The notes beneath the pieces were generated by a model, which saw only the letters and a list, made by a program, of their open reading frames with translations, made no database searches and was not told the origin of the DNA. A stretch of DNA of 42,052 nucleotides from a virus: positions 1-42,052 of the IMG/VR virus record IMGVR_UViG_3300025010_000020. One strand, given 5' to 3'. A program made the position numbers and the translations under genes. Below are positions 1 through 6,577 of this stretch, piece by piece (within the stretch, counting starts at the first letter, position 1; each line of letters starts with the position of its first letter).

Positions 1-21
1 AAGAAGAAGGATATACCTTTA
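1..21. repeat. Terminal direct repeat, left copy (circle-closing overlap)
   Basis: Bases 1-21 are identical to 42032-42052. A reading frame crosses the join without a break, so this is most simply an assembly overlap of a circular or circularly permuted molecule rather than a biological terminal repeat. Confidence 0.9.
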
Positions 22-407
22 TAGATGGGCTTACATGGAATTGTAAGATAAGCCCAGATAAACACCCCTGCGAGAGTTGTAATGCAGAATTTGATGTGTT
101 TGAAACAGAACAACCAGTTATATCAGAGGAAACACTCCCTACTGGAGAGAAAGAAGAACTAGATAATCTAATAAATACATATGGATTAAGCATTGCCGTA
201 GGAGATGAAGTTGCCAGAGACGATTCTTTTAGGAGAATAGAAAACTACTTTATGTTGAAAGTATCTCAAGCTAGGAAAGAGGCATTTACTTTAGATGAAT
301 ATAAGAAGCTTTATGAACTTGTAAGGTTGAAATGGGAATTAGGATACCCGATAGAAGAACAGAAGACATTATTAAAGAAAATAAGAGACCTATGTAAAGT
401 TGGTTAG
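1..407 (+). CDS. Junction-spanning small protein, C-terminal part (continues from 41950)
   Basis: The frame is open from base 3 and joins in phase with the ATG at 41950 once the 21-base terminal duplication is counted once, giving a 162-residue protein ending in TAG. Three cysteines (C42, C51, C54; pattern C-x8-C-x2-C, followed by NAEF) lie in the part encoded by bases 36-74 and could bind a metal. The rest is acidic, then helical and Lys/Glu-rich (residues ~75-162). I do not recognise the family. A GTG at 96 could start a shorter form, but no ribosome-binding site precedes it, and the full-length reading has a good one (TAGGAGAG) before 41950. It sits between the TnpB cassette and a run of small early-type genes. 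Confidence 0.8.
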   Translation, partial: EEGYTFIDGLTWNCKISPDKHPCESCNAEFDVFETEQPVISEETLPTGEKEELDNLINTYGLSIAVGDEVARDDSFRRIENYFMLKVSQARKEAFTLDEYKKLYELVRLKWELGYPIEEQKTLLKKIRDLCKVG

Positions 408-436
408 TTAGTCTATTTAAGTTTAATTACTTTAAA

Positions 437-733
437 ATGAAAATAGAGCATAATGGATTTATAGTTGAAGGAACGAGGATGGAGTGTTTAGATTTCTTTT
501 ATAAGGAACTCTACTTGGTAGAAAAGATTATATCTTATGAGACATTTAATAGGATAACTTTGAGTGATTTTAGTAAGGAAGAATTAGAGTGTATCGAGAG
601 ATGGGAGAATGCTTGTGTTAGTGAATTCAATGCTTTGTCATTACTTCCTGGCAGTGGGGAAGATTGGGGAGATCCTGAGTTGAACCAGAGAACAATAGAT
701 AAAGTTAGGAAATTTAAGAAGTTAGTTAGCTAA
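437..733 (+). CDS. Hypothetical small acidic protein, 98 aa
   Basis: A 98-residue protein of unknown function, ATG start, TAA stop. The leader (TTTAATTACTTTAAA) has no Shine-Dalgarno sequence, as for many genes here. It is charged, probably alpha-helical in the middle, with a Gly/Asp/Trp-rich loop (GSGEDWGDPE, about residues 72-81) before a Lys-rich C-terminal helix. No membrane segment or signal peptide. It lies 29 bases after the junction gene and 17 bases before the nucleotidyltransferase, so it is probably cotranscribed with both. Confidence 0.75.
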   Translation: MKIEHNGFIVEGTRMECLDFFYKELYLVEKIISYETFNRITLSDFSKEELECIERWENACVSEFNALSLLPGSGEDWGDPELNQRTIDKVRKFKKLVS

Positions 734-750
734 ATTTTTGTATCAAGGAT

Positions 751-1650
751 ATGGAAATCATAGTAAAAACAATTTTTGGTAGTCATCTATATGGTACTAA
801 CACTCCTGAGAGCGATATTGATTACAAAATAGTATATAGAGATTCATTAAAGGATATTGTTCTTGGTAAAAATAAAGAAGAGAAGAGAACAGTTAACGAG
901 GATCATAGTGAAGAGGCTGAGTATATAGAACTGAGAAAGTTCTTAAGGGATCTTGCGGAAGGTCAAACATACGCAGTAGATATGTTTTTTACTCCTGATA
1001 AGATGATTATTAGAAAGAGTGAAGTGTGGGAGCAAATCAAACAACAAAGAAGAAATTTGTTAAGCAAGGATTGCAAATCATTCATTGGATACTGTATGGC
1101 ACAAGCTAAACTATACAGTGATAAAGGCAGAAGGATTAGAGGATTATTGGCAGTCCAAGAAGAGATCAAGGATATTCCTAAGATTGAACGAGTTGGTCTA
1201 GAACTTAAAACAATGCAATTAGTAGAGAAGGATATAAAGAGAAACGGAGAAGATATTAAAGAATTACTCTATGAATTGAATGGGAAGTTCTACACCCCTA
1301 ATATGACAGGTAAGCAATTAAGAGAGAGAATAGAGGCAGGGCTTAAGAGGTATGGAAGAAGATCTAAAGAAGCAAGTGTTAGTTTGAGAGATTGGAAAGC
1401 AATATCTCATGCTTACAGGACTGTTAGAGAATTAAAGGAATTGGCACTTAATGGGTATATAAGATTCCCATTAGAGAGTGCAGATGAATTACTAGAAATT
1501 AAACGAGGTACATGGGGTGGGTTTAAGGATCAGAGATTAGAATGGGAGTTAGCTGGAGCAATAGCTGATGTGAGAGCTTCTGCTAATCTGCAAGATAAGG
1601 TAGATCAAGACTGGTTAGAAGATTTTATATATTCATTTTACGTTAAATAA
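751..1650 (+). CDS. Predicted nucleotidyltransferase (Pol-beta superfamily, COG3541-like)
   Basis: 299 residues. The N-terminus carries the nucleotidyltransferase signature of the DNA polymerase beta superfamily: G10-S11 followed by Y14-G15-T16 and S21-D22-x-D24, that is GSHLYGT..SDIDYK, with D77 in AVDMFF a likely third metal ligand. The C-terminal two thirds is helical and charged. The family is common in phages; some members transfer nucleotides to RNA or protein, but the substrate of this subgroup is not known to me. With the phage RNA ligase and kinase/phosphatase about 10 kb upstream on the circle, and the tRNA gene about 2 kb downstream, an RNA 3'-end role is possible but inferred. It is 8 bases upstream of the VRR-NUC gene. 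The fold call is firm; the function is open. Confidence 0.8.
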   Translation: MEIIVKTIFGSHLYGTNTPESDIDYKIVYRDSLKDIVLGKNKEEKRTVNEDHSEEAEYIELRKFLRDLAEGQTYAVDMFFTPDKMIIRKSEVWEQIKQQRRNLLSKDCKSFIGYCMAQAKLYSDKGRRIRGLLAVQEEIKDIPKIERVGLELKTMQLVEKDIKRNGEDIKELLYELNGKFYTPNMTGKQLRERIEAGLKRYGRRSKEASVSLRDWKAISHAYRTVRELKELALNGYIRFPLESADELLEIKRGTWGGFKDQRLEWELAGAIADVRASANLQDKVDQDWLEDFIYSFYVK

Positions 1651-1658
1651 ACACTACT

Positions 1659-2102
1659 ATGATAATAGAGAATGCTATGAGTATGGAAGAATTCCAGAAG
1701 AAGTCTAAGAAGGAGACAGGAAATAATGACTATGAACACCAAGAACAAGTAATGATTTTTGATTGGGCTAAGATAATGGTACATAAGTACCCTCAACTAG
1801 ATATGTTGTATGCAGTTCCTAATGGTGGTGTAAGAGGATGGCAGACAGCTGTGAAGCTGAAAGCTGAAGGAACTAAGTCTGGTGTTCCTGATATGTGCCT
1901 ACCTGTTGTAATAGGTGGATTCCATGGATTATATATAGAACTAAAATACGGAAAGAATATCTTGAGTGATAGCCAAAGGTGGTGGTTAAAAAAACTACAA
2001 GAACAGGGCTATTGCGTAGATGTATGTTATGGAGCAAACGAAGCAATTAAATTGATTGAAAGTTACCTTAATGGAGAAGAGATTGACGATAAGAAATTTT
2101 AA
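1659..2102 (+). CDS. VRR-NUC domain nuclease
   Basis: 147 residues, nearly all one VRR-NUC domain (PD-(D/E)XK superfamily, found in phage and FAN1-type nucleases and in small Holliday-junction resolvase-like enzymes). Visible motifs: E26 with Q28/Q30 in the first helix, the AVPNGG turn (residues 52-57), G75-V-P-D78 carrying the metal-binding Asp, and E94-x-K96 completing the catalytic core, followed by SDSQRWW and an amphipathic C-terminal helix. It probably cuts branched or damaged DNA during replication or packaging. The end overlaps the next gene in another frame, indicating translational coupling. Confidence 0.88.
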   Translation: MIIENAMSMEEFQKKSKKETGNNDYEHQEQVMIFDWAKIMVHKYPQLDMLYAVPNGGVRGWQTAVKLKAEGTKSGVPDMCLPVVIGGFHGLYIELKYGKNILSDSQRWWLKKLQEQGYCVDVCYGANEAIKLIESYLNGEEIDDKKF

Positions 2103-2373
2103 GATATGCGAACATAGTATTAAATACGAAGAAAGAAAGAGCCCTACTTGTAAATTGGTAATTGAGGTAGGAGAGCATATTGGAGATATCAGAGTTCAAT
2201 GTACGGAGTGGGAGCTTTGGGATAAGGAGAATGATCTTTGGAGTATGAAAGTGATAGGTTCTTCTCTGATACCAAACCCTAAGTTAACCAAATATAACAA
2301 AGTTGAGATGCTAGAAAGGAATAGAAAGATCTGGGTAGCTGTTAACGAATTATATTGGAGATATTTTGAATAG
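2071..2373 (+). CDS. Hypothetical protein, 100 aa
   Basis: Unknown function. I place the start at the ATG at 2071 (MEKRLTIRNF), which overlaps the end of the nuclease gene by 32 bases; a TTG at 2056 in frame would add five residues but is less likely. The protein is mixed alpha/beta with several Trp residues (CTEWELWDKENDLW) and a C-terminal helix (residues ~80-100). No membrane segment. It ends at TAG one base before the palindromic promoter element at 2374, so it is the last gene of the operon running in from the early module. Confidence 0.7.
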   Translation: MEKRLTIRNFKICEHSIKYEERKSPTCKLVIEVGEHIGDIRVQCTEWELWDKENDLWSMKVIGSSLIPNPKLTKYNKVEMLERNRKIWVAVNELYWRYFE

Positions 2374-2406
2374 ATACTTGACATGGTGTCAAGATTATTA
2401 TATCAT
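2374..2406 (+). promoter_or_regulatory. Promoter with palindromic operator (copy 1)
   Basis: TTGACA at 2378-2383, a 17-base spacer, and TATCAT at 2401-2406. The -35 box is the left arm of a perfect palindrome CTTGACA-TGG-TGTCAAG (2377-2393), so a bound repressor would cover the -35. Nineteen bases (2374-2392, ATACTTGACATGGTGTCAA) recur exactly at 35391-35409 in front of the SSB-like gene. It drives the muramidase-like gene at 2488. Confidence 0.75.
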
Positions 2407-2487
2407 ATGAACATAGTAGGACTCCTAATCTAACGAAAAGTAGTGCTACCAATAAATTTTTATATAAATAAAGTGAAAAGTTTTAAT

Positions 2488-3237
2488 ATGAGTGAGGGAA
2501 AGAAGTTCAAATTCCCAAAACTTAAGATTAGCATTTTTCAAGAAGGTGCTGATAAGAAAGTTGCAGGGTATAGAGCGTTAATAATTTTGTTAGGTTTTAT
2601 TATTTTACTTTTAGCTGGTAAAGCATATGGGAATTCTATCAAGAGTGGTGAAGTATCTATATGGGGAAAAGAGACTCAAACAGAGGTATCAATTCCTGAG
2701 GAGATTTCAGGAGAATCAGGGATGGAAGTTAAAGAAGTTGTACAAACTGGAGAAGGAGATAGTACTAACTCCACAGGAGAAGCAGTACATGAAGATAGTA
2801 AAGAAGAGTCTAAAGGGAGTGAACAAGGAATTATATATGATAGAACAGATTTTGAAAAAGTAGAGAAGGTATATCAGTTTACACAGACATACGGTGGATC
2901 TAGAATAGGCAATGAGTTCTTTAATGAATTGAAGAGACAATGTGAATCTGATCCTGAATTGCTCAGGACAGTGGTAGCAATCTCTGTATCTGAATCAGGA
3001 ATGGGAAAAGCATTACCTAATAGACAGAGTAACTTCTGGGGATGGTTTAAGGGTGGGAGTAAGAATTATGATCCAACTAAGAGTGAAATGGCATATGAGA
3101 TTTGTAATGGTGTAAGAAAGTATTATATGGGTATAGGTAATGATATGAGTAAGGTTATTAAATATACTGGAAATAGTAAGCCTACCAGTTGGTTAAGTAA
3201 TTATAGATGGGCTTACAATCAAATGGAGGTTGAGTAA
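2488..3237 (+). CDS. Membrane-anchored muramidase/transglycosylase-like protein
   Basis: 249 residues from the ATG at 2488; a GTG at 2443 in frame would add 15 residues but lies close to the promoter and lacks a ribosome site. Residues 30-44 form one membrane helix (ALIILLGFIILLLAG) after a basic N-terminus, so the chain is probably a type II membrane protein. A Ser/Glu-rich linker (~55-115) leads to a C-terminal domain with the pattern of lysozyme-like glucosaminidase or transglycosylase domains: E169 in SVSESGMGK, then P-N-x-x-S-N-F-W-G-W and a final Trp-rich helix. It is the first gene after a repressible promoter and far from the late lysis cassette, so it may remodel the wall early, act in superinfection exclusion, or be a spare lysis enzyme. 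Fold moderately sure; role inferred. Confidence 0.7.
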   Translation: MSEGKKFKFPKLKISIFQEGADKKVAGYRALIILLGFIILLLAGKAYGNSIKSGEVSIWGKETQTEVSIPEEISGESGMEVKEVVQTGEGDSTNSTGEAVHEDSKEESKGSEQGIIYDRTDFEKVEKVYQFTQTYGGSRIGNEFFNELKRQCESDPELLRTVVAISVSESGMGKALPNRQSNFWGWFKGGSKNYDPTKSEMAYEICNGVRKYYMGIGNDMSKVIKYTGNSKPTSWLSNYRWAYNQMEVE

Positions 3238-3238
3238 T

Positions 3239-3490
3239 ATGAAATGTACACAATGCCAAGGGATAATTATGTCTAAAGCAAAACTAGGATATGATTATTT
3301 CTTTACGAAGACCGAAACAAACAAGTATGGTGGATTGCTAAAGAAAGATATTATATGTAGGGCTTGTGTAGTACAGAATGAATATTTTCTTAAGGAGAAA
3401 ATCAAAGAGATTAAGAGTACAGAAGAGAAGTGTGAGAAACAGTTTGGAGAAGAGAAAATGAATACTAAGATAAACGCTGAGTTTAAGTAG
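3239..3490 (+). CDS. Small zinc-ribbon-like protein, 83 aa
   Basis: Start chosen at ATG 3239 because GGAGG (3225-3229) lies nine bases upstream, one of the best ribosome sites in the genome; a TTG at 3230 would be too close. Two CxxC pairs, C2-x2-C5 and CRAC about 40 residues later, form a probable zinc ribbon, followed by a Lys/Glu-rich helix. No specific function can be assigned. It overlaps the end of the muramidase-like frame region by coupling and is followed by the RNA cluster, so the same transcript likely carries 2488, 3239, the structured RNA and the tRNA. Confidence 0.75.
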   Translation: MKCTQCQGIIMSKAKLGYDYFFTKTETNKYGGLLKKDIICRACVVQNEYFLKEKIKEIKSTEEKCEKQFGEEKMNTKINAEFK

Positions 3491-3502
3491 ATCTTTGAAA
3501 TA

Positions 3503-3611
3503 ATCAGACGGACAAGGCTGTTGGCACGGTATTCCGAGTAATGGGACTATAAGTGATCCCAATGCCCTCGTAAGAGTACGGTAAACCGTGATGGGTAGCG
3601 AGTGGTCTGAT
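3503..3611 (+). ncRNA. Structured RNA candidate A, immediately 5' of the tRNA
   Basis: A 109-base non-coding block closed by a perfect 7-bp stem ATCAGAC (3503-3509) / GTCTGAT (3605-3611). Inside are CGG-tatt-CCG (3527-3536), TGGGA/TCCCA (3542-3546 with 3557-3561), CTC-gtaa-GAG (3567-3576), ACGG-TAAA-CCGT (3578-3589) and TGCCC/GGGTA (3563-3567 with 3593-3597). It is visibly richer in G+C than the genes around it. Only two bases separate it from the tRNA, so the two are probably processed from one transcript. It lacks a T-arm, so it is not a second tRNA, and I do not recognise it as RNase P, tmRNA or a known riboswitch. Confidence 0.55.
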
Positions 3612-3613
3612 AG

Positions 3614-3687
3614 TCGGGGATGGAGAAGCGGTCTATCTCGCCTGTTTCATACACAGGATAGCAAAGGTTCGAATCCTTTTCCCCGAA
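3614..3687 (+). tRNA. tRNA with anticodon CAT (Met or lysidine-type Ile)
   Basis: A full cloverleaf can be drawn: acceptor TCGGGGA (3614-3620) / TCCCCGA (3680-3686) with discriminator A; D-arm GAGA/TCTC; anticodon stem CCTGT/ACAGG with loop TTCATAC, giving CAT; T-arm AAAGG-TTCGAAT-CCTTT (3663-3679). No CCA is encoded. CAT tRNAs are Met, initiator Met, or Ile2 reading AUA after lysidine modification; AUA is frequent in this A+T-rich phage, which favours but does not prove Ile2. C38 in the anticodon loop is unusual. Confidence 0.9.
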
Positions 3688-3692
3688 TTATG

Positions 3693-3779
3693 ATCCCTGC
3701 ATCTGGCAGTTCACAAGACTGAGCATTATGGTCTTTATGTCTATTATAAATATACAATGCTTTAGCTGGGTGCAAGGAT
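3693..3779 (+). ncRNA. Pseudoknot-forming RNA candidate B between the tRNA and 3801
   Basis: Outer arms ATCCcTGCA (3693-3701) and TGCAaGGAT (3771-3779) pair with one mismatch. Inside, AAGAC (3715-3719) pairs with GTCTT (3731-3735), and AGCATT (3722-3727), lying in that loop, pairs with AATGCT (3756-3761): the arrangement of an H-type pseudoknot. It ends 21 bases before the ATG at 3801, so it may be a leader element of that gene or a third product of the RNA cluster. Confidence 0.45.
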
Positions 3780-3800
3780 GATAAATTATTTAAAAACATT

Positions 3801-4637
3801 ATGAGAAAACTATTATATGAGAGAACAGTAGATTTATCAGAGTCAACAGCACTTGTTGTTGATGTTTGTTCTATTGATAGGGAAGAGATATTAGATTTAT
3901 ATCCTGCATATCCAATAGATGATCTAGATAAAGAGAAGAAGGGAATAGATTCATTCTTTCTTTGTGAATTTTTTAAGGTTGAGAAAGAGAAGACTCAAGA
4001 GGCAAAGCTATTGTTTACAACGATATCATTACTTGCTCCAACAGATCAAGACTTGATACTTGCTTCGAGGGAAATATTTGGTATGACTGATGAAGAGATA
4101 GCTAAACTAGCTGAGAAGCCAAGGGAGTTTAATTTTGATCATAGAGAGAGTAACAGATATTCTAGTAAGTATAAACTAACAACAAAATTATTACAGAAGG
4201 GCAACAAGAAAGAAGGAGATTTATGGTACGATTTGTATTATATTGATGATACTTATAAGGTAGTATATTACTTAAGAGATGCAAAAACTGGATTGTGTTA
4301 CAGTGTAGTTGGTGAGATGGGATTCAATGAGTTTCCAAGCGAACTTGATATTAAAACTGAAATGGCAAAACAAGCATTCAAAGATTTTATTAAGTCTTTT
4401 GCAAAGGCATTTTCTATATTCATAGTATATATGGCTTGTTTCTTATTAGTGCTATTACCATTTTTATATGTGAAGAATAAATATCCTGAGACAGTCTATC
4501 TCATTATGACAGGTGTAGGATTCTTAACTGTAGCATATCTTGCTGGACTTGGAAGTTTAAAGGTTGCTGAATGGTTTGCAAGTAAAATAAATGAACAAGA
4601 TAAATTAGATCAAACAAAGAATGAGAAAAATAACTAG
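3801..4637 (+). CDS. Hypothetical membrane protein, 278 aa, two C-terminal helices
   Basis: Unknown family. The first ~195 residues are soluble, acidic and mixed alpha/beta; residues ~200-260 hold two hydrophobic helices (FIVYMACFLLVLLPFLYV and TVYLIMTGVGFLTVAYLAGL) joined by a short loop, so the chain is anchored by a hairpin with the large N-terminal domain on one side. No signal peptide. The leader (TTTAAAAACATT) has no Shine-Dalgarno site. Its end overlaps the next gene by 17 bases. A host-membrane role such as exclusion or takeover is possible, but nothing in the sequence identifies it. Confidence 0.75.
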   Translation: MRKLLYERTVDLSESTALVVDVCSIDREEILDLYPAYPIDDLDKEKKGIDSFFLCEFFKVEKEKTQEAKLLFTTISLLAPTDQDLILASREIFGMTDEEIAKLAEKPREFNFDHRESNRYSSKYKLTTKLLQKGNKKEGDLWYDLYYIDDTYKVVYYLRDAKTGLCYSVVGEMGFNEFPSELDIKTEMAKQAFKDFIKSFAKAFSIFIVYMACFLLVLLPFLYVKNKYPETVYLIMTGVGFLTVAYLAGLGSLKVAEWFASKINEQDKLDQTKNEKNN

Positions 4638-4968
4638 AAAATATTGGTTACCTAGGGAAGTATATGACATAGCTAATTATATTGGTCTTGGAAATAAACA
4701 TAGAAGATTTGACAGAAGAGACTTATGGTATTGGGAAAAGCAAGGAGTATTTCCTGAGCCTGAATTAAAAGAAGGTGATACAAAGGATAGCATGGTGTGG
4801 TATGCGAATGATCAAGTAGATTGTGGATTGATAGATATTGGAAGACGACTCGGAAAAGAAATTGATCAAGAATTACTTGATATGGCAAAAGGAATAGTGC
4901 TTTCTTCTAACAGAGCTAAGAATGTTTCCTTGATGATACGAATGTTTAAAAGAAAAGAAATAAGGTAA
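4621..4968 (+). CDS. MerR/excisionase-like winged-helix DNA-binding protein candidate
   Basis: 115 residues, start ATG 4621 inside the end of the upstream gene. Residues 7-45 (YWLPREVYDIANYIGLG..RRFDRRDLWYWEKQG) match the layout of MerR/excisionase-type winged helices: a helix-turn-helix followed by a recognition segment with a ..YWEK.GVFP.P wing. The C-terminal half is helical and basic (FKRKEIR at the end). It is probably a transcription or packaging regulator; it is a candidate, with 40381, for the factor binding the palindromic operators. Function inferred from the pattern only. Confidence 0.6.
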   Translation: MRKITRKYWLPREVYDIANYIGLGNKHRRFDRRDLWYWEKQGVFPEPELKEGDTKDSMVWYANDQVDCGLIDIGRRLGKEIDQELLDMAKGIVLSSNRAKNVSLMIRMFKRKEIR

Positions 4969-5258
4969 TGGAGAACATAAACGATATTATTAAAGAATAT
5001 AATATTGATGAGAAGAAGAAGTCATATCCCGCTTGGCAGTTGTGGGCTTTAGAGTTTTGTCAGAAGTATGAGGTTAATAGAAAAGATTATGGAACTATAA
5101 TGAAATATGCAAAACATTACATGGATAGTTTGGATTACTTGAGGGGAGTAGAAGGATGGATGGCTGATTATCCTAATCGTGGTGGAAATGTAGTTAAGTT
5201 GTTTCTTTGGAAATTAAAAGAAGATAAGAAACAAAGAAGTGGGAGTGCTTATATTTAA
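4968..5258 (+). CDS. Hypothetical protein, 96 aa
   Basis: ATG overlaps the previous stop (TAATG), so translation is coupled to the MerR-like gene. The chain is helical, aromatic-rich (PAWQLWALEFCQKYEV, YAKHYMDSLDYLRGVEGWMADYP) with a basic end (KLKEDKKQRSGS). No membrane segment or known motif. The spacing and overlap suggest it works with 4621, perhaps as a DNA-associated partner; this is inference. Confidence 0.7.
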   Translation: MENINDIIKEYNIDEKKKSYPAWQLWALEFCQKYEVNRKDYGTIMKYAKHYMDSLDYLRGVEGWMADYPNRGGNVVKLFLWKLKEDKKQRSGSAYI

Positions 5259-5276
5259 TATTATCTATTATTAAAA

Positions 5277-5720
5277 ATGCCTACAATAACAGTAAAGAGA
5301 TTGAGTGTTCTTCCTGATGAGTTAGTTAATCCTGAGCTTATGACTAGGAAAGGAAGATTTGTTAATTACTTAAAAGATGTGTATGAGATAAGAAACTACA
5401 CCCCACATAGTATTACCATAATTGACAATCCAGAGCTTAGATCTTCATATGAGCCACAAAAACAGCCTGTGAGAGTTCCTGAGAGCTTCGAAATTTTGGG
5501 AGAGTACTGTGGACACCATATATTTGGGGTGAAATATGATCATGAGAGGACAAACCTACCAGAATTTGAGAGTGGTATTTTAAATATAGTTTCTTTATTG
5601 GTAGCTCAGTATGTAGCAAAACATCATCCTGAGAGAGTTGACTTCATAACAGTGGGTGGAGTGGTTCGAGATAAGAAGGGTGCGATCATAGGGTGTAGGA
5701 ATTTTACGTTTGTAGATTAA
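5277..5720 (+). CDS. Conserved phage protein with NxTPHxI and VRDxxGxIIGCR motifs
   Basis: 147 residues. It resembles a small family I have seen in phages and mobile elements, with an N-terminal strand NYTPHSITIIDN (~40-51), a middle V-P-E..LGEY.G..IFGVKYD segment, an ILNIVSLLVAQYV helix and a C-terminal VRDKKGAIIGCRNF. The family has no established function that I can name. The leader (TATTATTAAAA) carries no ribosome-binding site. It lies between the putative regulator genes and a small membrane peptide, just before the packaging block. Confidence 0.75.
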   Translation: MPTITVKRLSVLPDELVNPELMTRKGRFVNYLKDVYEIRNYTPHSITIIDNPELRSSYEPQKQPVRVPESFEILGEYCGHHIFGVKYDHERTNLPEFESGILNIVSLLVAQYVAKHHPERVDFITVGGVVRDKKGAIIGCRNFTFVD

Positions 5721-5736
5721 ATTGATATTAAAATAT

Positions 5737-5871
5737 ATGAAAATTATAAAGGTTATGATTAAAATATTTGCAATTATTGCTACATTTTTGTCAGTAATGG
5801 CATTGATTGGACTTGCAATGTATGGATTTTTATTTTACCTTTCCTCGATCACTACTCCAGTAGTGCTATAA
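5737..5871 (+). CDS. Small single-span membrane peptide, 44 aa
   Basis: ATG at 5737, TAA at 5869-5871. After a basic start (MKIIKVMIK) residues ~10-37 are strongly hydrophobic (FAIIATFLSVMALIGLAMYG), giving one membrane helix, then a short Ser/Thr tail. The leader TGATATTAAAATAT matches the A/T-rich starts of its neighbours. Could be a small holin-like or accessory membrane protein. It fills the gap between 5277 and the packaging genes. Confidence 0.6.
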   Translation: MKIIKVMIKIFAIIATFLSVMALIGLAMYGFLFYLSSITTPVVL

Positions 5872-5872
5872 T

Positions 5873-5908
5873 AAAAGGACATCTCTTAACAAAGAGCTAT
5901 CTTTTATA
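5873..5908 (+). terminator. Probable intrinsic terminator before the packaging genes
   Basis: AAAAGG (5873-5878) pairs with TCTTTT (5900-5905, one G-T pair), and CTCTT (5883-5887) pairs with AAGAG (5892-5896), with a small internal loop; the 3' arm ends in CTTTTATAT. It separates the small membrane gene from the terminase operon. Confidence 0.5.
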
Positions 5909-5923
5909 TATTATAGAGGTAGG

Positions 5924-6577
5924 ATGGTAAACGAACGACAAAAAAAAATGTTGGAAAATGTTGGAAAAGGCAAGTCCTTTTATTCAGCTATGAAGGATGC
6001 TGGATACTCCGATAATTATGCCAAAAACCCTCAGCGACTAAAGCAAACTAAGACATGGGGTAACCTTGTTGAGAAATATTTGCCAGAGAAAGCTATTGTA
6101 TCAGGTCTAAAGACCTTGCTCAAAGCTGAAACCAATGGCAGATTCACTTTTTCAGGTGCGTATACTAAGGATATGATAGAAGAAGCGATGAAAACTTTAG
6201 GTTATAAATCTAATAAATATGTAGCAAATAAAGTAACTGAAACTAGATATAATAAAAAAGGTGATACCTACGAGGTTACTTTCTGGGATGTGATTACTAG
6301 GAAGCCAAGCATCATGGGTATTTCAAAGGGTGCTGATATGGCTTTGAAGATTAGGGGTAACTATGCTCCTGAAAAGATGGAGACTACAATCGTACCTGAA
6401 ACTAAGACTAAAGAAGAGAAGGAGAATAGGATCAAGGAATTAGAAGAGGAGAAAGAATTATTGGAGCAAGAAGAAAAGAAGAGAGCAGAAGAGTTAAGGA
6501 TACAGTATTACAGGGATGCTAAGGAAAAAAAGAATCTAAAGAATAAAACTACTGCCAATGAAAACAGTAACAAATAA
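5924..6577 (+). CDS. terS: Terminase small subunit
   Basis: 217 residues. The N-terminus (residues 5-55) has the helix-turn-helix layout of small terminases: QKKMLENVGKGKSFYSAMKD..GYSDNYAKNP..L..TKTWGNLVEKYLP, which would bind the phage packaging site. A central beta-rich section is followed by a long Glu/Lys coiled-coil tail (~155-217) likely for oligomerisation. A good ribosome site (GAGGTAGG) precedes the ATG. The gene ends inside the start of the large subunit (20-base overlap), the usual arrangement. Confidence rests on the N-terminal pattern plus position. Confidence 0.85.
   Translation: MVNERQKKMLENVGKGKSFYSAMKDAGYSDNYAKNPQRLKQTKTWGNLVEKYLPEKAIVSGLKTLLKAETNGRFTFSGAYTKDMIEEAMKTLGYKSNKYVANKVTETRYNKKGDTYEVTFWDVITRKPSIMGISKGADMALKIRGNYAPEKMETTIVPETKTKEEKENRIKELEEEKELLEQEEKKRAEELRIQYYRDAKEKKNLKNKTTANENSNK

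Noticed and set aside
3641-3655. Possible UGA-suppressor tRNA (anticodon TCA) to go with the missing TGA stops
   Set aside because: The 5-bp anticodon stem CCTGT/ACAGG leaves loop TTCATAC, which puts CAT, not TCA, at positions 34-36.
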